Positions 25,738 to 34,208 of a DNA stretch of 64,000 bases are shown one piece after another. The position numbers were made by a program, and so were the translations under genes. The notes under the pieces are model-generated. The model made no database searches. It had not been told where the DNA came from and saw nothing but the letters and a program-made list of their open reading frames with translations. The stretch lies in assembly GCA_947630845.1 (NCBI GenBank), contig CANRJB010000002.1, positions 1 to 64,000 on the forward strand. The letters run 5' to 3'. Every line of letters begins with the position of its first letter. Position 1 is the first letter of the stretch. Source of the stretch: an uncultured Clostridia bacterium. GTDB lineage: Bacteria > Bacillota > Clostridia > Oscillospirales > Ruminococcaceae.

Positions 25738-26787
25738 TCACTCCTTTCTGTTTTCATCTGTCATGCTGTCCTGACCGGAAGGCTCTTCCGAGATCAGGTC
25801 AGTGATCTTCTGTGAGAAATAGGCGATATAGGGAATCACCTTCGCATAATCAAGGCGCATCGGACCGATGACACCGAGCGAACCGACATTGTGTCCGCCC
25901 TTCCGGTATTTCGAGACGATCATCGAGGAATTGCCGATGACAAAGCTCCCTTCATCCTCTCCGAACATCACCCGGATGCCGCTGAACGAATCGTCAAGCA
26001 GCTGCACGAGTTCATCCTTATGTTCGATGAGCTGTACAACTTCCATTTTGTCTAAGTCTTCATAGGAGAACAGATTGTTCTCCCCCTTAAACAGCAGTGC
26101 ATGATGCCGCAGATCTCTGGACAGCTCGCAGATGCCCTCGACGAGCGGAGCCATCGTCATCATGTAGGCGCTCATCGCAGCCGTAAGGTTCTGCATCCGT
26201 TCTTCCGACAGCTCCTCGACCGAGACACCTTCAAGATGCTCTGCAAGGAAATCGGAGACCAGTGCAAGCTGTTCATTCGTCAGGTCAAATTCCAGCCGGC
26301 ATGCCTTATTCTTGATCGAGCCTGCGGATGTGATGAGCAGCACCACATACACACGCTTTCCTGCCGGAATGACTTCGACCTTAGAAATGACCGAAAACTT
26401 CGGCGAAAAATCCGACACCACCGCAGCGCACTGTGTCAGTTCCGCAAGGGCAGTAGTCGCATTCTGGATCAGCAATTCTTCCGTCATCGGACCCTGATCT
26501 GCAAGCATTTTGTCAAGCCGTTCCTGCTCCTCACCGGGGAGGGAGGGATGCGACATCAATTCTTCTATATAAAGCCGGTAACCGCTGATGGTAGGGACTC
26601 TGCCTGCGGAAGTATGGGGCTGTTCAAGGAATCCAAGCTGTTCGAGCATTGCCATATCGTTCCGGACAGTTGCGGCAGAGACACCGATACCCGGCAGACT
26701 GGCGATCACCTTTGAACCGACCGGTTCTCCGGTACGCACATACTCCTCCACAACGGCAGCCAGTATTTTCAACTTCCGCTCATTCAA
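25738..26787 (-). CDS. hrcA: Heat-inducible transcription repressor HrcA
   Basis: The 349-residue repressor starts with TTG at 26787 (reading LNERKLKIL), with AAAGGAG about ten bases before. Family members begin at this point, and the longer open frame to 26919 would run through the promoter and operator. The N-terminal winged helix includes GEPVGSK and SAATVRNDMA; the later GAF-like region ends with GPMRLDYAKVI. HrcA binds CIRCE and needs GroEL for folding. It is the first gene of hrcA-grpE-dnaK-dnaJ, so it represses itself. Confidence 0.96.
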   Translation of the reverse strand: MNERKLKILAAVVEEYVRTGEPVGSKVIASLPGIGVSAATVRNDMAMLEQLGFLEQPHTSAGRVPTISGYRLYIEELMSHPSLPGEEQERLDKMLADQGPMTEELLIQNATTALAELTQCAAVVSDFSPKFSVISKVEVIPAGKRVYVVLLITSAGSIKNKACRLEFDLTNEQLALVSDFLAEHLEGVSVEELSEERMQNLTAAMSAYMMTMAPLVEGICELSRDLRHHALLFKGENNLFSYEDLDKMEVVQLIEHKDELVQLLDDSFSGIRVMFGEDEGSFVIGNSSMIVSKYRKGGHNVGSLGVIGPMRLDYAKVIPYIAYFSQKITDLISEEPSGQDSMTDENRKE

Positions 26788-26828
26788 AGGAATACGCTCT
26801 CCTTTCTGGCAGTCTACGTTTTGAAGTG

Positions 26829-26855
26829 TTAGCACTCTATCTCTTTGAGTGCTAA
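26829..26855. promoter_or_regulatory. CIRCE operator (HrcA binding site)
   Basis: TTAGCACTC-N9-GAGTGCTAA is present without a mismatch, just downstream of the -10 box of the hrcA promoter. This is direct evidence for HrcA control of the operon. Confidence 0.97.
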
Positions 26856-26859
26856 GTTT

Positions 26860-26888
26860 AGTGTACCACGATTTGCACCGGATGTCAA
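26860..26888 (-). promoter_or_regulatory. Sigma-A promoter of hrcA-grpE-dnaK-dnaJ
   Basis: Minus strand TTGACA (26888-26883), 17-bp spacer, TACACT (26865-26860). CIRCE begins five bases downstream of the -10. Confidence 0.88.
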
Positions 26889-27006
26889 GGGTTCTCCGAA
26901 TTTTTGGAGGAATAGCCAAATATCAACCGTTCTACATGGTGATAATTGATATTTTGACGCTTTCTGCCCCTGCACCATGCCGCAGAGATGGCAGGAGACG
27001 GCACAG

Positions 27007-27033
27007 AAAAAGCTCCGCCCTTGCGGACGGAGC
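27007..27033 (-). terminator. Intrinsic terminator of the zinc-ribbon/SHOCT-like gene
   Basis: On the minus strand GCTCCGTCC and GGGCGGAGC form a stem with a short loop, followed by TTTTT. Confidence 0.75.
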
Positions 27034-27058
27034 AAGCGAGCCGATGCAGAAATCAGTC

Positions 27059-27616
27059 TCATGCGCCTAAAAGCTGTTTCTTTTTTGCATTAAATTCCTC
27101 TTCGGAAATGACACCGCTGTCAAGAAGTTCTTTGTACTTGACCAAAGCATCCGCAGTCTCTGCAGCAGATGACTTTGCCTTCTGTGCGGCTTTCTCCTGC
27201 TCTATCCTTTCCTTCACACGAGTGTTGTCTTTCTTCGGGACACCGCATACGCAGGTCGTGATATAAGAAGCATTCACAGCACCGCAGGATGCACATCGCC
27301 AACCGCCGTTCTGGAGCAAATGTTCATTATGACTTACGGTAGAGGAATCCTGAAACAGGGGGCTGCCGCCATCGTCAGAGGAATCCTGAAATAAGGGTCT
27401 GCCGCTGTAGCCATAGGAGCTGTCCGATTGACTTGTGTAGCTGCGATTGTCCGGCTTGACTGCCACCACGATCACACCAATTACACCAAGGAAGAACCCC
27501 CACCAGAAACCACCGTAATAGCCCTTGCTTTCATTGATCTTTTTTGTCACAACGCCCCATATCACTGCACCGACAAGACCTCCGATGATCGTTCCGATAT
27601 AATAAGCACCATCCAT
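27059..27616 (-). CDS. Membrane protein with zinc ribbon and C-terminal SHOCT-like motif
   Basis: The 185-residue protein begins MDGAYYIGTIIGG and has one or two membrane segments in the first 55 residues. A Ser/Asp-rich linker follows with a repeated PLFQDSS element, then a zinc ribbon (CASC...CVC, about residues 107-125). The end, LVKYKELLDSGVISEEEFNAKK, matches the SHOCT short C-terminal motif. SHOCT modules are found on many membrane and stress proteins and are thought to mediate oligomerisation or membrane targeting. ATG 27616 has AAAGGAGGG upstream; the longer frame to 27706 lacks support. Function unknown. Confidence 0.8.
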   Translation of the reverse strand: MDGAYYIGTIIGGLVGAVIWGVVTKKINESKGYYGGFWWGFFLGVIGVIVVAVKPDNRSYTSQSDSSYGYSGRPLFQDSSDDGGSPLFQDSSTVSHNEHLLQNGGWRCASCGAVNASYITTCVCGVPKKDNTRVKERIEQEKAAQKAKSSAAETADALVKYKELLDSGVISEEEFNAKKKQLLGA

Positions 27617-27812
27617 CGTTTTATCCCTCCTTTCCTGTTTCTTTCTTCTATCATACCACAGTCCTGCCCCAAAAAGATAGACACACTTCTGACAGCAGAT
27701 GTGCATCTTTTCTGCATCACTTCTGCATCATCTGTTCCCCTGCGGACTGTGTCAGCAGGGGGAGAGCGGTTCTCTCCCAGATCCGGCATGCTGAAAAAAT
27801 CCAAAAATCCCC

Positions 27813-27841
27813 TTGTAATCTTTGCACTTTTATGCTATAAT
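27813..27841 (+). promoter_or_regulatory. Sigma-A promoter of ung-metF-metH operon
   Basis: TTGTAA (27813-27818), 17-bp spacer, TATAAT (27836-27841) with an extended TGC. Confidence 0.75.
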
Positions 27842-27867
27842 AGAAAAGATAAGAACGGAGGTGTGCT

Positions 27868-28539
27868 ATGATAACGACCGGAAATGAGTGGGAAGTCCTG
27901 CTGAAAGAGGAGACGGAAAAGCCGTATTTTCAGAAACTCTGCGATTTTCTTGCAGAGGAGTACCGGACACAGACAGTTTATCCCGAACAACAGAACGTCT
28001 TCAATGCCCTGCGCAGTACAACTTATAGCAGTGTGCGCTGCGTCATTCTTGGACAAGACCCCTATCATGGCGAAGGACAGGCACATGGGCTGAGCTTTTC
28101 GGTGCGTGAGGGGGTCATGCCGCCGCCGTCGCTGCTGAATATCTATAAGGAAATTGAAAGTGATCTCGGTATCCGGAATCCCCGTGATTACGGCGAGCTG
28201 ACACGCTGGACACAGCAGGGCGTGCTGCTGCTCAATACCGTCCTGACCGTCCGAAAGGATGCTGCCGGCAGCCATCGTGGAAAGGGCTGGGAAACCTTTA
28301 CCGACTACATCATCAGATTGCTCAACGTCAGGGAAGACCCCATCGTCTTTCTGCTCTGGGGTGCGCCTGCCGGAAAGAAAGCTGCCCTCATCACCAATCC
28401 CTGTCATCTTGTACTGAAAGCTGCGCATCCGAGTCCGCTTTCTGCAAACAAGGGATTTTTCGGATGCCGGCATTTTTCACAGGCAAATGCTTTTTTACGT
28501 GAACATGGCTCTCAGGAAATTGACTGGAGTGTCAGATAG
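27868..28539 (+). CDS. ung: Uracil-DNA glycosylase
   Basis: The 223-residue enzyme has all family-1 UDG motifs: the catalytic GQDPYHGEGQAHGLSFSV near residue 62 (water-activating Asp), PPSLLNIYKE, LLLNTVLTV, and HPSPLSANKGFFGC near the C-terminus with the catalytic His. It removes uracil from DNA. ACGGAGGTGTGCT precedes ATG. It is the first gene after a good promoter and lies nine bases upstream of metF. Confidence 0.97.
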   Translation: MITTGNEWEVLLKEETEKPYFQKLCDFLAEEYRTQTVYPEQQNVFNALRSTTYSSVRCVILGQDPYHGEGQAHGLSFSVREGVMPPPSLLNIYKEIESDLGIRNPRDYGELTRWTQQGVLLLNTVLTVRKDAAGSHRGKGWETFTDYIIRLLNVREDPIVFLLWGAPAGKKAALITNPCHLVLKAAHPSPLSANKGFFGCRHFSQANAFLREHGSQEIDWSVR

Positions 28540-28548
28540 GAGAATGAC

Positions 28549-29394
28549 ATGGAAAAACCGATCTATTCGTTTGAAGTGTTTCCGCCGAAGCCCGATGCAC
28601 CGGTGGAAACGGTATCACGGTGTTTTGCGGAGCTGTCAGCTTTGCAGCCGGATTTTATCAGCGTGACTTATGGCGCAGGCGGCGGTACTGCCGGCGGCAA
28701 GCTCACCTGTGAGCTTGCGGCAAGGCTCAGGAATGAATACGGCATCAAACCTGTTGCCCATCTGCCCTGCATTTCTTACACAAAAGAGGAGATCACTGCC
28801 GTGCTGGAGGAGTTTCAGGCAAACGGCATCACCGATGTCCTTGCCCTGCGTGGGGACAAAAGCCCCGACCGACCGGAAAAGGATGATTTTCACTATGCGT
28901 CCGAACTGATCGACTTCATCCGGACAAAGGGAGATTTTGAGATCTACGGCGCATGTTATCCGGAAGTCCACCCCGAGGCAAGGTCTGCCGGAGACGATCT
29001 GCGCCACCTGAAAGAAAAGGTGGAGAAGGGTGCATCGCATCTCATTTCACAGTTGTTTTTTGACAATGCGCTGTTTTATGATTTTATTGAAAAATGCGAC
29101 ATCATCGGCATTGATGTGCCCATCGAAGCAGGTATCATGCCGGTGGTGAATGCCGCACAGATACAGCGGATGGTGAGTCTCTGCGGCGCAAGCCTGCCGA
29201 GGAAATTCACAGCCATGATGCAGCGTTTCGGACATTCTCCGGAGGCGATGCGGGATGCCGGTATTGCCTATGCCGTTGACCAGATCGTTGACCTTGCGGC
29301 TAACGGTGTGGACGGCATCCATCTCTACACCATGAACAATCCCTATGTGGCACGGCGGATCACGGAGGCTGTATCCGGCATTTTAGGGCGATGA
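28549..29394 (+). CDS. metF: 5,10-methylenetetrahydrofolate reductase
   Basis: The 281-residue TIM-barrel flavoprotein has the family features SFEVFPPK at residue 7, ISVTYGAGG(G) near 38, DVLALRGD near 98, and QLFFDNALFYDFI near 165. It reduces methylene-THF to methyl-THF, the methyl donor for MetH. The stop overlaps the next start as ATGA (29391-29394). The downstream genes encode MetH and its reactivation module, so this is a methionine-synthesis operon. Confidence 0.96.
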   Translation: MEKPIYSFEVFPPKPDAPVETVSRCFAELSALQPDFISVTYGAGGGTAGGKLTCELAARLRNEYGIKPVAHLPCISYTKEEITAVLEEFQANGITDVLALRGDKSPDRPEKDDFHYASELIDFIRTKGDFEIYGACYPEVHPEARSAGDDLRHLKEKVEKGASHLISQLFFDNALFYDFIEKCDIIGIDVPIEAGIMPVVNAAQIQRMVSLCGASLPRKFTAMMQRFGHSPEAMRDAGIAYAVDQIVDLAANGVDGIHLYTMNNPYVARRITEAVSGILGR

Positions 29395-30056
29395 TGCTTA
29401 CCTCTGTTGACCGGAAGCAGGCGTTCCGGTATCTGGGACTGCATGACAGTCCGGATGCAGTGATGCTGGCGACCGCCGACCGCTGTGAACGGCTGCTGCT
29501 TGCTGCGGTCAAGCCACGCTTTGCCTATCAGGTCTGCCCCCTTACCTTCACGCCGGAGGGCATCCTCTGTGAAGGGAGTACGCTGCTGTTGCAGGGGCAG
29601 GATATCCGGACACATCTGAACGGCTGTACACAGGGCATTCTGCTGTGTGCGACACTCTCTGCCGGAGCAGATACTGCCATCCGGAGAGCAGGGGCAGAGG
29701 ATGTGCTTGCCGGAATGATGACCGACGCTATGGCAAGTGCCCTCACGGAACAGCTCTGTGACTGTGCCGAAAAGGAGATCCTTGCGCAGTTCCCGGAACT
29801 GTATGCCACATGGCGGTTCAGTCCGGGGTACGGCGATCTTCCGCTTGCCGTGCAGGGGGATTTCCTGCATGCGGTCAATGCCGGACGGCGTGTGGGTGTC
29901 TCTCTCAGCGACGGCGGCATGCTCGTACCTACCAAATCTGTGACAGCCATTATCGGTCTGTCGGAACATCCCATACCGAAGGGCAAGCGTGGATGTGCCG
30001 TCTGCAAGGCGGCTGCAAGCTGCCCCTATCGGGCGAAAGGAGAACATTGCAAATGA
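29391..30056 (+). CDS. Stand-alone methionine synthase reactivation (AdoMet-binding) domain protein
   Basis: The 221-residue protein resembles the C-terminal activation domain of cobalamin-dependent methionine synthase. It carries FSPGYGDLPLAVQ near residue 143, then the LVPTKSVTAIIGLS segment. The end has a Cys cluster (CAVCKAAASCPY) typical of the stand-alone forms. In full-length MetH this domain uses S-adenosylmethionine to remethylate oxidised cob(II)alamin. Here it is a separate gene, and the following MetH lacks it. It overlaps both neighbours by ATGA, implying tight coupling. Confidence 0.88.
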   Translation: MMLTSVDRKQAFRYLGLHDSPDAVMLATADRCERLLLAAVKPRFAYQVCPLTFTPEGILCEGSTLLLQGQDIRTHLNGCTQGILLCATLSAGADTAIRRAGAEDVLAGMMTDAMASALTEQLCDCAEKEILAQFPELYATWRFSPGYGDLPLAVQGDFLHAVNAGRRVGVSLSDGGMLVPTKSVTAIIGLSEHPIPKGKRGCAVCKAAASCPYRAKGEHCK

Positions 30057-32383
30057 CAGAATTTCTGATGCTCGACGGCGGCATGGGGACGATCTTACAG
30101 GCGAAGGGGCTTCCTCTCGGCGGCATTCCGGAGCTGTGGAATCTTGAACAGCCCGACATCATCACATCCGTCCACCGTGCCTATGTGGAGGCAGGGGCAG
30201 ATGTGGTCTATACGAACACTTTCGGCTGCAACCGCCTGAAAATGGCAAGAACCGGACATTCTGTTCAGGAGCTGATCGCTGCGGCGGTCACGAATGCAAG
30301 GCGTTCCGGCACAAAGCAGGTCGCCCTTGACATCGGTCCGATCGGACAGATGCTTGAACCGACGGGAACACTGCGTTTTGAAGAAGCATATGAGATCTTC
30401 AAAGAACAGATCCTTGCCGGGCAGGATGCGGATCTGTATGTATTGGAAACGATGAGCGATCTGGCAGAAGTGCGTGCCGGCGTGCTTGCGGCAAGGGAAC
30501 ATGGCGGCGGCAAGCCCATTTTTGTCACGATGAGTTTTGAGGAAACCGGCAGGACATTCACCGGCTGCTGCATTCCGTCCATGGCACTGACTTTGGAAGG
30601 GCTTGGTGTGGATGCCATCGGTGTGAACTGTTCACTCGGTCCGGAGGAGCTTGTGCCCATCGTGGAGGAGCTGTGCCGATGGACAACGCTTCCCGTTATC
30701 GTCAAGCCCAATGCCGGACTTCCGGATCCCGTGACAAACACTTACCACTTCACGCCGGAACGCTTTGCGGCATGCATGAAACCATTCGTGGAAATGGGCG
30801 CAGTCATTTTCGGCGGCTGCTGCGGTACAACGCCGGAACATATCCGTGCGGCAGCGCAATTCATCCGCAGCTCCCATCCCGTGGAACGGCATCCAGTCAT
30901 CCCGTCAGCCGTCTGCACGCCCAACCGGACGGTCATCATCGACCAGCCCCGCATCATTGGCGAACGCATCAACCCGACCGGAAAAAAACGCTTTCAACAG
31001 GCACTCCGGGAACATGACACGGATTATATCTTAGGTCAGGCACTCCAGCAAATTGATGCCGGAGCAGATATTCTTGATGTGAATGTGGGGCTGCCGGACA
31101 TTGACGAAACGGAGATGATGCAGACCGCTGTCAAGGCGATCCAGAGCGTCACGGATACCCCCTTGCAGCTTGATACTACCAACGCTGCCGCACTCGAAGC
31201 AGGACTGCGTCTCTACTGCGGCAAGCCGATCGTCAATTCTGTCAACGGCGAGGAAAGCTCTTTGAATACGGTGCTGCCGCTTGTCAAGAAATATGGTGCG
31301 GCTGTTGTGGGGCTGACGCTCGACAAGGACGGCATCCCGAAAACCGCAGAAGGGCGGTTCGCCATTGCGGAACGCATCCTGAAACGGGCATTGTCGCTGG
31401 GTATCCGGCATGAGGATGTGTACATTGACTGCCTGACGCTGACGGCATCTGCGGAACAGGAAGGCGTGATGGAAACGCTGCATGCCGTAGAGCGTGTGAA
31501 GAAGGAACTCGGACTGCGCACTGTGCTGGGCGTATCGAATATTTCGTTCGGTCTGCCAAGCCGTGAGCTTGTCACACGTAATTTCCTGACGATGGCACTC
31601 TATGCCGGACTGGATCTGCCCATCATCAACCCCAACACGGAGAGTATGACGGCTGCCGTCCGTACCTATAAATTACTTGCTGCGATCGACAAAAACGCTG
31701 AGGATTTCATTGCTTTTTACGGCACAGAACAGAAACCTGCACCCGTGCAGAACACCACTTCCCTGACCCTCGGTGATGCCGTCATGGCAGGGCTGAAAAA
31801 TGAATCCGGTTCGCTCACCAAAGCTCTGCTTGCGGAAACCGAACCGATGCAGATCGTCAACGGCGAACTCATTCCGGCTCTTGACCGGGTGGGGGCAGAG
31901 TATGAGAAAGGTGCTATTTTCCTGCCGCAGCTCATTTCGGCAGCATCGGCAGCACAGGCTGCGTTTGAAGTTATCAAGGTCTATCTGTCTGAACACAGTG
32001 AGGGGACAGTTGACCGGGGCACGATCGTGCTTGCGACCGTCAAGGGCGATATCCATGACATCGGGAAAAATATTGTGAAGATCCTGCTCGAAAATTATGG
32101 CTATCAGGTCATTGACCTCGGGAAGGATGTGCCCTGTGAGACAGTGGTGCAGGCAACTGTGCAGAGTCATGCGCCGCTTGTCGGGCTGTCCGCTCTCATG
32201 ACGACCACGCTCCCCTCTATGGAGGAGACGGTGAAGCTGCTCCGGAAGCAGTGCCCGTGGTGCAAGACGGTGGTGGGCGGTGCTGTCCTGACTCCGGAAT
32301 ATGCACAGAGGATCGGTGCGGATTTCTACGCAAAGGACGCAAAGGAAACTGTTGATATCGCAAAGCGTGTGTTCGGTGCATGA
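30053..32383 (+). CDS. metH: Cobalamin-dependent methionine synthase lacking the activation domain
   Basis: The 776-residue protein has three parts. A homocysteine methyltransferase barrel (about 1-290) has LDGGMGT at the start and zinc-ligand GGCCGTTP. A pterin-binding barrel (about 300-560) has IGERINPTGKK. A cobalamin cap and binding domain (about 580-776) has the B12-ligating DIHDIGKN. The usual fourth domain of the approximately 1200-residue enzyme is absent and is provided by the preceding gene. ATG 30053 overlaps that gene's stop and has AAAGGAGAACATTGCAA upstream. It makes methionine from homocysteine and methyl-THF. Confidence 0.95.
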   Translation: MTEFLMLDGGMGTILQAKGLPLGGIPELWNLEQPDIITSVHRAYVEAGADVVYTNTFGCNRLKMARTGHSVQELIAAAVTNARRSGTKQVALDIGPIGQMLEPTGTLRFEEAYEIFKEQILAGQDADLYVLETMSDLAEVRAGVLAAREHGGGKPIFVTMSFEETGRTFTGCCIPSMALTLEGLGVDAIGVNCSLGPEELVPIVEELCRWTTLPVIVKPNAGLPDPVTNTYHFTPERFAACMKPFVEMGAVIFGGCCGTTPEHIRAAAQFIRSSHPVERHPVIPSAVCTPNRTVIIDQPRIIGERINPTGKKRFQQALREHDTDYILGQALQQIDAGADILDVNVGLPDIDETEMMQTAVKAIQSVTDTPLQLDTTNAAALEAGLRLYCGKPIVNSVNGEESSLNTVLPLVKKYGAAVVGLTLDKDGIPKTAEGRFAIAERILKRALSLGIRHEDVYIDCLTLTASAEQEGVMETLHAVERVKKELGLRTVLGVSNISFGLPSRELVTRNFLTMALYAGLDLPIINPNTESMTAAVRTYKLLAAIDKNAEDFIAFYGTEQKPAPVQNTTSLTLGDAVMAGLKNESGSLTKALLAETEPMQIVNGELIPALDRVGAEYEKGAIFLPQLISAASAAQAAFEVIKVYLSEHSEGTVDRGTIVLATVKGDIHDIGKNIVKILLENYGYQVIDLGKDVPCETVVQATVQSHAPLVGLSALMTTTLPSMEETVKLLRKQCPWCKTVVGGAVLTPEYAQRIGADFYAKDAKETVDIAKRVFGA

Positions 32384-32441
32384 ACCTGCCCGGAACACAG
32401 GGCGAAAGCAGAATCAGAACAAGAGGAACAGGAGAGAAGAT

Positions 32442-32462
32442 ATGGGTGATACCATCCCATGA
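32442..32462 (+). other. Six-codon leader ORF overlapping the GH25 start
   Basis: GGAGAG is followed by ATG 32442 reading MGDTIP and stop TGA 32460-32462. The stop overlaps ATG 32459 of the lysozyme gene as ATGA. The lysozyme start has no SD of its own at normal spacing, so its translation may depend on termination of this mini-ORF. This is inference. Confidence 0.4.
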
Positions 32463-33259
32463 AACCAAAACGCAGAATAGCCTATAAACGGATCATTTGC
32501 TTTGTCATCATTCCGATCCTGCTGATCGCAGGCATCAGTAAGCTCATCTGGCTTAAAAAAGTCTATGATGGAGAGATCATCGCCAATATCCCCGATCCGG
32601 AGGAATTTCCGGTCATGGGGGTAGATGTGTCCCGGTATCAGGGAAATATCGACTGGGACACCATCGCCTCACAAGATGTGACCTTTGCCTTTATCAAGGC
32701 AACGGAAGGGAGCAATCATCAGGATCCCTGTTTTGCCTACAACTGGAAGGCATCGCAGGAGAGCGGTGTCTATGCAGGCGCATATCATTTTTTCAGCTTT
32801 GAGAGCAGCGGCGAAACACAGGCACAGAATTTCATAGCGACCGTCGGTTCACTCGACGGTGCCTTGCCGCCGGTCATTGATCTGGAATTTTACGGCGATT
32901 ATTACGAAACGCCCCTGTCCAAAAAGGAAACACGGGTCATTCTCGATGCCCTGCTTTCGACACTGGAAAATTACTACGGCGTCAAACCCATCATATATAC
33001 CACAACACGGGCATACTATAGCTATATCCTCGGAGGCGGCTATGGGGATTATCCGCTCTGGATGCGTGATGTCTACATGGAGCCGTCACTCATGGGCTGG
33101 ACGTTCTGGCAGTATTCCGACAAGGGAAGGCTGGACGGCTACGACGGCGTACAGACCGACCACACGGAAATGTACATCGACCTGAATGTGTACCATGATT
33201 CCTATGAGGCGTTCTTAGAGGAGTTTTCACTTCCGGAAAGAGAGGAGAACACGGAATGA
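32459..33259 (+). CDS. Membrane-anchored GH25 lysozyme (N-acetylmuramidase)
   Basis: The 266-residue protein has a basic N-terminus, one membrane helix or uncleaved signal (about 12-28), and a GH25 domain. The catalytic motifs are GVDVSRYQGNIDW near residue 57 and VIDLEFYG near 139, with GAYHFF and WTFWQYSD. It cleaves the peptidoglycan glycan chain outside the cell. No lipobox or wall-binding repeat is seen. It follows metH by 75 bp and overlaps manA by ATGA. The start has a distant SD, see the leader ORF. Confidence 0.92.
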   Translation: MKPKRRIAYKRIICFVIIPILLIAGISKLIWLKKVYDGEIIANIPDPEEFPVMGVDVSRYQGNIDWDTIASQDVTFAFIKATEGSNHQDPCFAYNWKASQESGVYAGAYHFFSFESSGETQAQNFIATVGSLDGALPPVIDLEFYGDYYETPLSKKETRVILDALLSTLENYYGVKPIIYTTTRAYYSYILGGGYGDYPLWMRDVYMEPSLMGWTFWQYSDKGRLDGYDGVQTDHTEMYIDLNVYHDSYEAFLEEFSLPEREENTE

Positions 33260-34170
33260 AGCCATTTTTGCTTGGAGCAGTCTGTAAGGACTATATCTGG
33301 GGGGGCAACCGTCTGCGTGGATTCGGAAAGGTTTCCGAAGCAGACAGGATCGCAGAGAGCTGGGAGCTGTCCACCCATCCGGACGGGGAGAGCATCATTA
33401 CGACCGGAACCAGCCGGGGGATGAAGTTAGGCACATTTCTGAAAGCACATCCGGAGACGATGGCATTGACGGGAACACCCTTTGATCCGTTTCCGGTCAT
33501 CGTCAAGCTCATAGATGCACATGAGGATCTGTCCGTTCAGGTGCATCCGGATAAGACGGAGCTATGGTATGTGATCGATGCCGAACCGGGGGCATCTGTC
33601 CTCTACGGATTTGCACATGAGATCACGCCGGAGGACTATGTCAATGCGATACGGGAGGAAAAACTGCTTTCACTCATGAAACAGATCCCGGTCAAAGCCG
33701 GAGATGTGTTCCTGATTCCGAAAGGTACGCTCCATTCCATCGGAAAGGGGCTGCTGTTAGCAGAAATTCAGCAAAATTCCAATATCACCTACCGTGTGTA
33801 TGATCATCACCGTGACAGGGAGCTGCACATTGCGCAGGCTCTGCCGGTCACAAATCTGAAACCTGTGACCAACCCACCCCCACATCCGACAGTTCCGTTT
33901 TCACCGGAAAATGGCGACACCATACAGATACTTGGCGGATGCCGGTATTTCACCTCGTGTATCAGCAGCATCACGTTCCACCGTGAAGCAAAGAGCAGCT
34001 TCAGCTATGAACACCTGCTCGTACTGGATGGCTATGCTAACCTGTCCACGGAGGAAGGCTCATTGCAGATACAGAAGGGAAACAGTGTGTTCATACCGGC
34101 AGGCACGGCATATGATCTGTGGGGGGAGTGCAGACTGCTCAGCACCACGACTGTGCCGAATGGATGTTAA
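33256..34170 (+). CDS. manA: Mannose-6-phosphate isomerase, class I
   Basis: The 304-residue cupin metalloenzyme has the short Firmicutes build. DYIWGGNRL and ESWELS(THPDG) lie at the start, zinc-binding LSVQVHPDK near residue 93, and IPKGTLHSIGKG near 156. It interconverts mannose-6-phosphate and fructose-6-phosphate. The ATG overlaps the GH25 stop. The gene is followed by a ROK glucokinase, so both serve hexose entry into glycolysis. Confidence 0.95.
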   Translation: MKPFLLGAVCKDYIWGGNRLRGFGKVSEADRIAESWELSTHPDGESIITTGTSRGMKLGTFLKAHPETMALTGTPFDPFPVIVKLIDAHEDLSVQVHPDKTELWYVIDAEPGASVLYGFAHEITPEDYVNAIREEKLLSLMKQIPVKAGDVFLIPKGTLHSIGKGLLLAEIQQNSNITYRVYDHHRDRELHIAQALPVTNLKPVTNPPPHPTVPFSPENGDTIQILGGCRYFTSCISSITFHREAKSSFSYEHLLVLDGYANLSTEEGSLQIQKGNSVFIPAGTAYDLWGECRLLSTTTVPNGC

Positions 34171-34208
34171 TTACCGCCACACGGCGGAAAATAAAGGAGG
34201 ACAATCTT

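Noticed and set aside
27842-27868. Cobalamin or SAM riboswitch for metF-metH
   Set aside because: The leader from the ung promoter is about 27 bases; no space or conserved boxes. Intergenic gaps inside the operon are overlaps.
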